A stretch of 9,101 bases of DNA, taken from NCBI GenBank assembly GCA_021793945.1, contig JAJYRT010000071.1:1-9101 (forward strand), given 5' to 3'. The notes beneath the pieces are model-generated. The model did no database searches, was not told where the DNA came from, and saw nothing but the letters and a program-made list of their open reading frames with translations. Source of the DNA: Thermoplasmata archaeon (GTDB lineage Archaea > Thermoplasmatota > Thermoplasmata > Thermoplasmatales > Thermoplasmataceae). This document shows, piece by piece, positions 7,142-9,101 of this stretch (the first letter of the stretch is position 1; each line of letters begins with the position of its first letter). A program made the translations under genes and the position numbers.

Positions 7142-8053
7142 ATGTTTTCAAGCAATTTTATGCACCTGGATCTGTTCGAAGAGTTCTACTCACTTGTGAG
7201 ACAGATTCCCAGGGGGAGGGTTTCCACATACGGTTCTCTGGCGAGGGCACTTGGTGACATTAGAGCTGCAAGAGCCTGCGGTTACATGCTGTCAGTCAAC
7301 CCGGATCCGGATGTGACACCATGCTACAGGGTGATCCGAACTGGCGGAGAAGTGGGAAAGTACACTCACCCATCTGGCGATAAAGAGAAGAAGAGGAGGC
7401 TTCTCGAAGACGGGATAGGGATAACTGACGGAAGAGTCGATGACTATGATTCTCTGGTCTTCACTGATTTTAAGTCCAACAGTATACTGAAGAAGATTCA
7501 GGAAGAACAGAGACGTTTTGCAGGTCTGCTCAGCAACGATACAGTTGTAGCGCCTTCATCCATCTCTGCTTTCGACGTTTCCTATCACGGCGAGGCCGGG
7601 GTTGGAGCGATGATTACTTCCAAGGGGGACAGGACAGAAACCAGAACGAGCAGTTTCCAGGTTGCCTTTCCATATATTTCTTCATATCTCGCTTACAGGG
7701 AGATTCCGGTTCTCGCGGAACTCCTGAATGAATCAGGTGATTTTCTGGTGTTTGACGGAAACGGGATTCTTCACCCAAGAAGAATGGGTCTTGCAGCATT
7801 TGGAGGGTTGCTTTTAGGCAAGCCATCTCTCGGAGTCGCGAAGTCCCTTGCAATGGGAAAGATCACTGGTGATGGAATTTTTGTGGGAGAAGAAGAGGTG
7901 GGCTTCGTGTACAAAGAAAAATATTACGTGAGTCCCGGAAACATGGTGTCTGTTGATTCAGCTAGAACGTTAATGAAAGACTATGGCAGGCGTATTATTT
8001 CGCAACTCAAGTCAGCCCACAGGGAAGCAAACTTGGAGAGAACCAGAAATTGA
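7142..8053 (+). CDS. O6-alkylguanine-DNA alkyltransferase / endonuclease V fusion, 303 aa
   Basis: Two repair activities occupy one chain. Residues about 8-100 are an AGT (MGMT/Ogt) domain that removes alkyl groups from O6-alkylguanine by transfer to a cysteine. GRVSTYGSLARALG is the DNA-binding helix, RAARACGYML the arginine-finger helix, and TPCYRVI carries acceptor Cys61. The usual PCHRV histidine is tyrosine here. Residues about 120-295 are endonuclease V, which nicks DNA at deaminated bases such as hypoxanthine. The catalytic and binding positions are all visible: D145 in FDVSYHG, the YLAYREIP motif with E187, D205 and H211 in FDGNGILHPRRMGLA, and K234 in GKPSLGVAKS. This fusion is known from Ferroplasma acidarmanus, a strong taxonomic hint. 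The ATG at 7142 gives six residues before a second Met at 7160; either could be used. It appears to be a single-gene unit and is intact. Confidence 0.95.
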   Translation: MFSSNFMHLDLFEEFYSLVRQIPRGRVSTYGSLARALGDIRAARACGYMLSVNPDPDVTPCYRVIRTGGEVGKYTHPSGDKEKKRRLLEDGIGITDGRVDDYDSLVFTDFKSNSILKKIQEEQRRFAGLLSNDTVVAPSSISAFDVSYHGEAGVGAMITSKGDRTETRTSSFQVAFPYISSYLAYREIPVLAELLNESGDFLVFDGNGILHPRRMGLAAFGGLLLGKPSLGVAKSLAMGKITGDGIFVGEEEVGFVYKEKYYVSPGNMVSVDSARTLMKDYGRRIISQLKSAHREANLERTRN

Positions 8054-8069
8054 AAGAATCAACCTTTCA
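8051..8069 (+). terminator. Possible hairpin plus T-rich tail after the AGT-EndoV gene
   Basis: TGAAAG (which includes the stop codon) and CTTTCA form a 6-bp stem with a 7-nt loop, followed by TTGTTTCTGG. The T-rich stretch could help archaeal termination, but the stem is weak and overlaps the stop codon. Confidence 0.3.
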
Positions 8070-8302
8070 TTGTTTCTGGCTTTGAAGATTGTTGCAAAAC
8101 CTATCGAATACTCCGCTCCATTCCCCATCGTGTCGTAATGTGGCACTCTGCATCCCCCCTTTGGAATATGGCTGTTGACTTTCATCCACAAATCGTATGC
8201 AATGACATTTCATCTCATCCGCAAATATTCTGACGTACGACCCCAATGCCTAAATAAAGTGTTGAATAGTGACCCCAACAAGGTTAGAATTTCCACGATC
8301 CG
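8054..8302. other. Intergenic stretch without a recognisable gene
   Basis: No frame here shows convincing coding character, and I see no RNA gene or IS terminus. Two small imperfect duplications are visible: GACCCCAA at about 8239 and 8272, and TCATCCACAAAT / TCATCCGCAAAT near 8180 and 8216. They are too short to interpret. Confidence 0.5.
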
Positions 8303-8518
8303 ATGCCTTTGCTCTTTCTTGCCACTATCTCTATTTTTTTCATGAATGCATTGGTAATTCCAAATACTAAGAACGGTGATATTGTGGCATACAGAAACCT
8401 GAAGGGAGTAATGGGAAAGATCATCATGGCGGAAAGAGCGGATTACATGATCCAGGAAGTGGGATTGAAAGTGCTCTATTTCAACAAGTTGAGGGAAAAT
8501 GAGAGGACATATGGGTAG
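8303..8518 (+). CDS. Doubtful small ORF, unknown function
   Basis: An open frame of 71 codons runs from the ATG at 8303 to the TAG at 8516-8518. The first 13 residues are hydrophobic (MPLLFLATISIFF) and may lie outside the real gene. From the second Met at 8342 the composition is more ordinary, with NGDIVAYRNLKGVMGKIIMA and LKVLYFNKLREN. I do not recognise it. It could be a small protein, the leftover of a longer gene, or chance; an antisense frame of 111 codons overlaps it and looks less protein-like. A TATA-like CTAAATAAAG near 8251 is too far upstream for the first ATG unless there is a leader. Confidence 0.25.
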   Translation: MPLLFLATISIFFMNALVIPNTKNGDIVAYRNLKGVMGKIIMAERADYMIQEVGLKVLYFNKLRENERTYG

Positions 8519-8545
8519 TAATGCAACACAGTTCAGGCTCTGCAA

Positions 8546-8558
8546 AAATTAAAATGTA
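8546..8558 (+). promoter_or_regulatory. TATA box of the tRNA-Leu gene
   Basis: AAATTAAAATGTA, preceded by a purine-rich AAAA that could serve as a BRE, is centred close to 29 nt before the mature tRNA 5' end. This gives a transcription start only a few bases ahead of the tRNA, the usual spacing for archaeal tRNA genes. Confidence 0.5.
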
Positions 8559-8580
8559 TTTTGCTCTACGGACATTTCCT

Positions 8581-8665
8581 GCGGAGGTTGTCGAGCATGG
8601 TCAAAGGCGATGGATTCAGGGTCCATTCCCGTAGGGGTTCGCCGGTTCGAATCCGGCCCTCCGCA
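8581..8665 (+). tRNA. tRNA-Leu(CAG)
   Basis: All arms can be folded by eye. The acceptor stem GCGGAGG pairs perfectly with CCTCCGC (8658-8664), followed by discriminator A at 8665. A D arm carries GAGCATGGTCAAAGG. The anticodon stem is ATGGA/TCCAT with loop TTCAGGG, giving anticodon CAG at 8617-8619. The long variable arm has a CCC-GTA-GGG stem, and the T arm is GCCGG TTCGAAT CCGGC. The class II variable arm plus CAG identify a leucine tRNA reading CUG. CCA is not encoded, no intron is seen, and the gene looks intact even though an IS element begins 7 nt downstream. Confidence 0.95.
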
Positions 8666-8729
8666 TTCTGTAGAGGATTTCCAAAAACTCCCACCGAAAC
8701 CCTTTTTCATGACCTCATGATCAATATCC

Positions 8730-9101
8730 ATGAACCTTTACCACACAGGATTATCCGAACTATACAGGGAGATCGAAGCACTTGGCGATCCCTTAACCGG
8801 CATTTCTGATCGCATTGACTTCGAGAGGATCAGGCCAATCCTCTCCTCTTTGCATGAGAATGACACGGAGAAGGGTGGAAGACCCAATTATGATCCGGTG
8901 CTTATGGTGAAAATATTGCTGCTTCAGCAATGGTATTCTCTTTCAGATCCACAGATAGAAAGGGAGATCCGTGACAGGATATCATTCATGAACTTCCTGG
9001 GCTATCCTGAGAAACTGCCGGATCGAAACACAATCTGGTATTTTCGTGAGAGACTGTCAAAGACCGGCAAGGATCGCCTTGTCTTCAATGAAATGAGAGA
9101 C
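8730..9101 (+). CDS. IS5-family transposase, N-terminal part (cut by window end)
   Basis: The frame opens at ATG 8730 (MNLYHTGLSELYREIEALGD) and is open for 124 codons to the last base. Visible features are GGRPNYDPVLMVKILLLQQW (about 49-68), the LSDPQIEREIRDRISFMNFLG segment (about 71-91) and LPDRNTIWYFRERL (about 96-109). Together these are the conserved N-terminal domain of the IS5 family (IS1031-like group), which precedes the DDE core. The catalytic residues are past the end. No disruption is seen in this part, so the gene may be intact. It supplies the intact reference for the chimeric ORF at 4111-4467. Confidence 0.88.
   Translation, partial: MNLYHTGLSELYREIEALGDPLTGISDRIDFERIRPILSSLHENDTEKGGRPNYDPVLMVKILLLQQWYSLSDPQIEREIRDRISFMNFLGYPEKLPDRNTIWYFRERLSKTGKDRLVFNEMRD
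8787..8870 (+). repeat. 84-bp perfect repeat, copy 2
   Basis: This is identical to the reverse complement of 4327-4410. In this copy it sits inside a continuous transposase frame (DPLTGISDR to NDTE) and is followed by KGGRPNYDP, so this is the native context of the block. Confidence 0.9.

Larger units (their letters stand above)
8673..9101 (+). mobile_element. IS5-family element, copy 2 (runs off the window)
   Basis: The element begins with GAGGATTTCCAAAAACTCCC only 7 nt after the tRNA-Leu 3' end. It has the same 57-nt leader and start codon as the truncated copy at 4524-4327. The left terminus is defined by the point where both copies become similar. The right end, inverted repeats and any target duplication lie beyond the window. 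Confidence 0.7.

Noticed and set aside
8210..8545. 111-codon minus-strand frame
   Set aside because: Its composition is unlike a protein (His, Ser and Cys rich, no hydrophobic pattern), there is no promoter, and it overlaps the slightly better plus-strand frame. No support.
8549..8731. Minus-strand 60-codon frame across the tRNA
   Set aside because: It runs through the tRNA-Leu gene and the IS5 leader in antisense. The apparent likeness to the IS1182 transposase tail comes only from the shared IS5 leader.
1..9101. CRISPR array, toxin-antitoxin or defence operon
   Set aside because: No spaced direct repeats of CRISPR length were seen, and no cas, restriction or toxin motifs. The only candidate regulator-like small protein fits a transposon-associated family better.

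Overview
The window looks like an accessory stretch of a Thermoplasmatales-type archaeal chromosome (the Ferroplasma / Thermoplasma / Cuniculiplasma neighbourhood). Five observations support this. Genes lack Shine-Dalgarno sequences. TATA-like boxes lie about 25-30 nt upstream of start codons, as expected for leaderless transcripts. A class II tRNA-Leu has no encoded CCA and has its own TATA-like box. There is an O6-alkylguanine-DNA alkyltransferase fused to endonuclease V, an arrangement described from Ferroplasma acidarmanus. A very large RND/MMPL exporter carries dense N-glycosylation sequons on its external loops. The assignment is an inference; no rRNA or other decisive marker is present.

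Layout. (1) 1-3334: a complete minus-strand MMPL/RND membrane protein with a good TATA box upstream and a small hairpin just past its stop codon. (2) 3335-6880: a pile-up of at least five damaged insertion sequences. From left to right these are an IS5-like DDE transposase interrupted by two in-frame TAG codons; an open frame of unknown origin; the left 198 bp of an IS5-family element; an IS1182-family transposase whose extreme C-terminus has been replaced by that IS5 end; the 3' part of an IS1-family element; and a further DDE transposase remnant with an in-frame TGA and a frameshift, cut off by the IS1 end. (3) 6881-8053: a symmetric AT-rich palindrome, a 54-codon DUF2080-type transposon-associated protein, and the AGT-endonuclease V fusion. 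(4) 8054-9101: a mostly non-coding stretch with one doubtful small ORF, tRNA-Leu(CAG), and, 7 nt after the tRNA, a second copy of the IS5-family element whose transposase runs off the end of the window.

How it fits together. The functional cargo is the exporter, the DNA-repair fusion and the tRNA. The rest is a history of nested insertion and recombination. The key to reading it is that the two IS5 copies (4524 down to 4327, and 8673 upward) share the same left end. This defines the IS5 terminus and shows that the last 15 codons of the IS1182 transposase frame are IS5 DNA. The two copies are 89% identical over their leader, 58% over the first 19 codons, and 100% identical over the next 84 bp, a mosaic pattern that suggests recombination or gene conversion. 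I see no CRISPR array, no defence system and no clearly new multi-gene system. The most interesting items are the palindrome between two divergent transposon genes, the mosaic IS5 copies, the doubly amber-interrupted transposase and the repair fusion.
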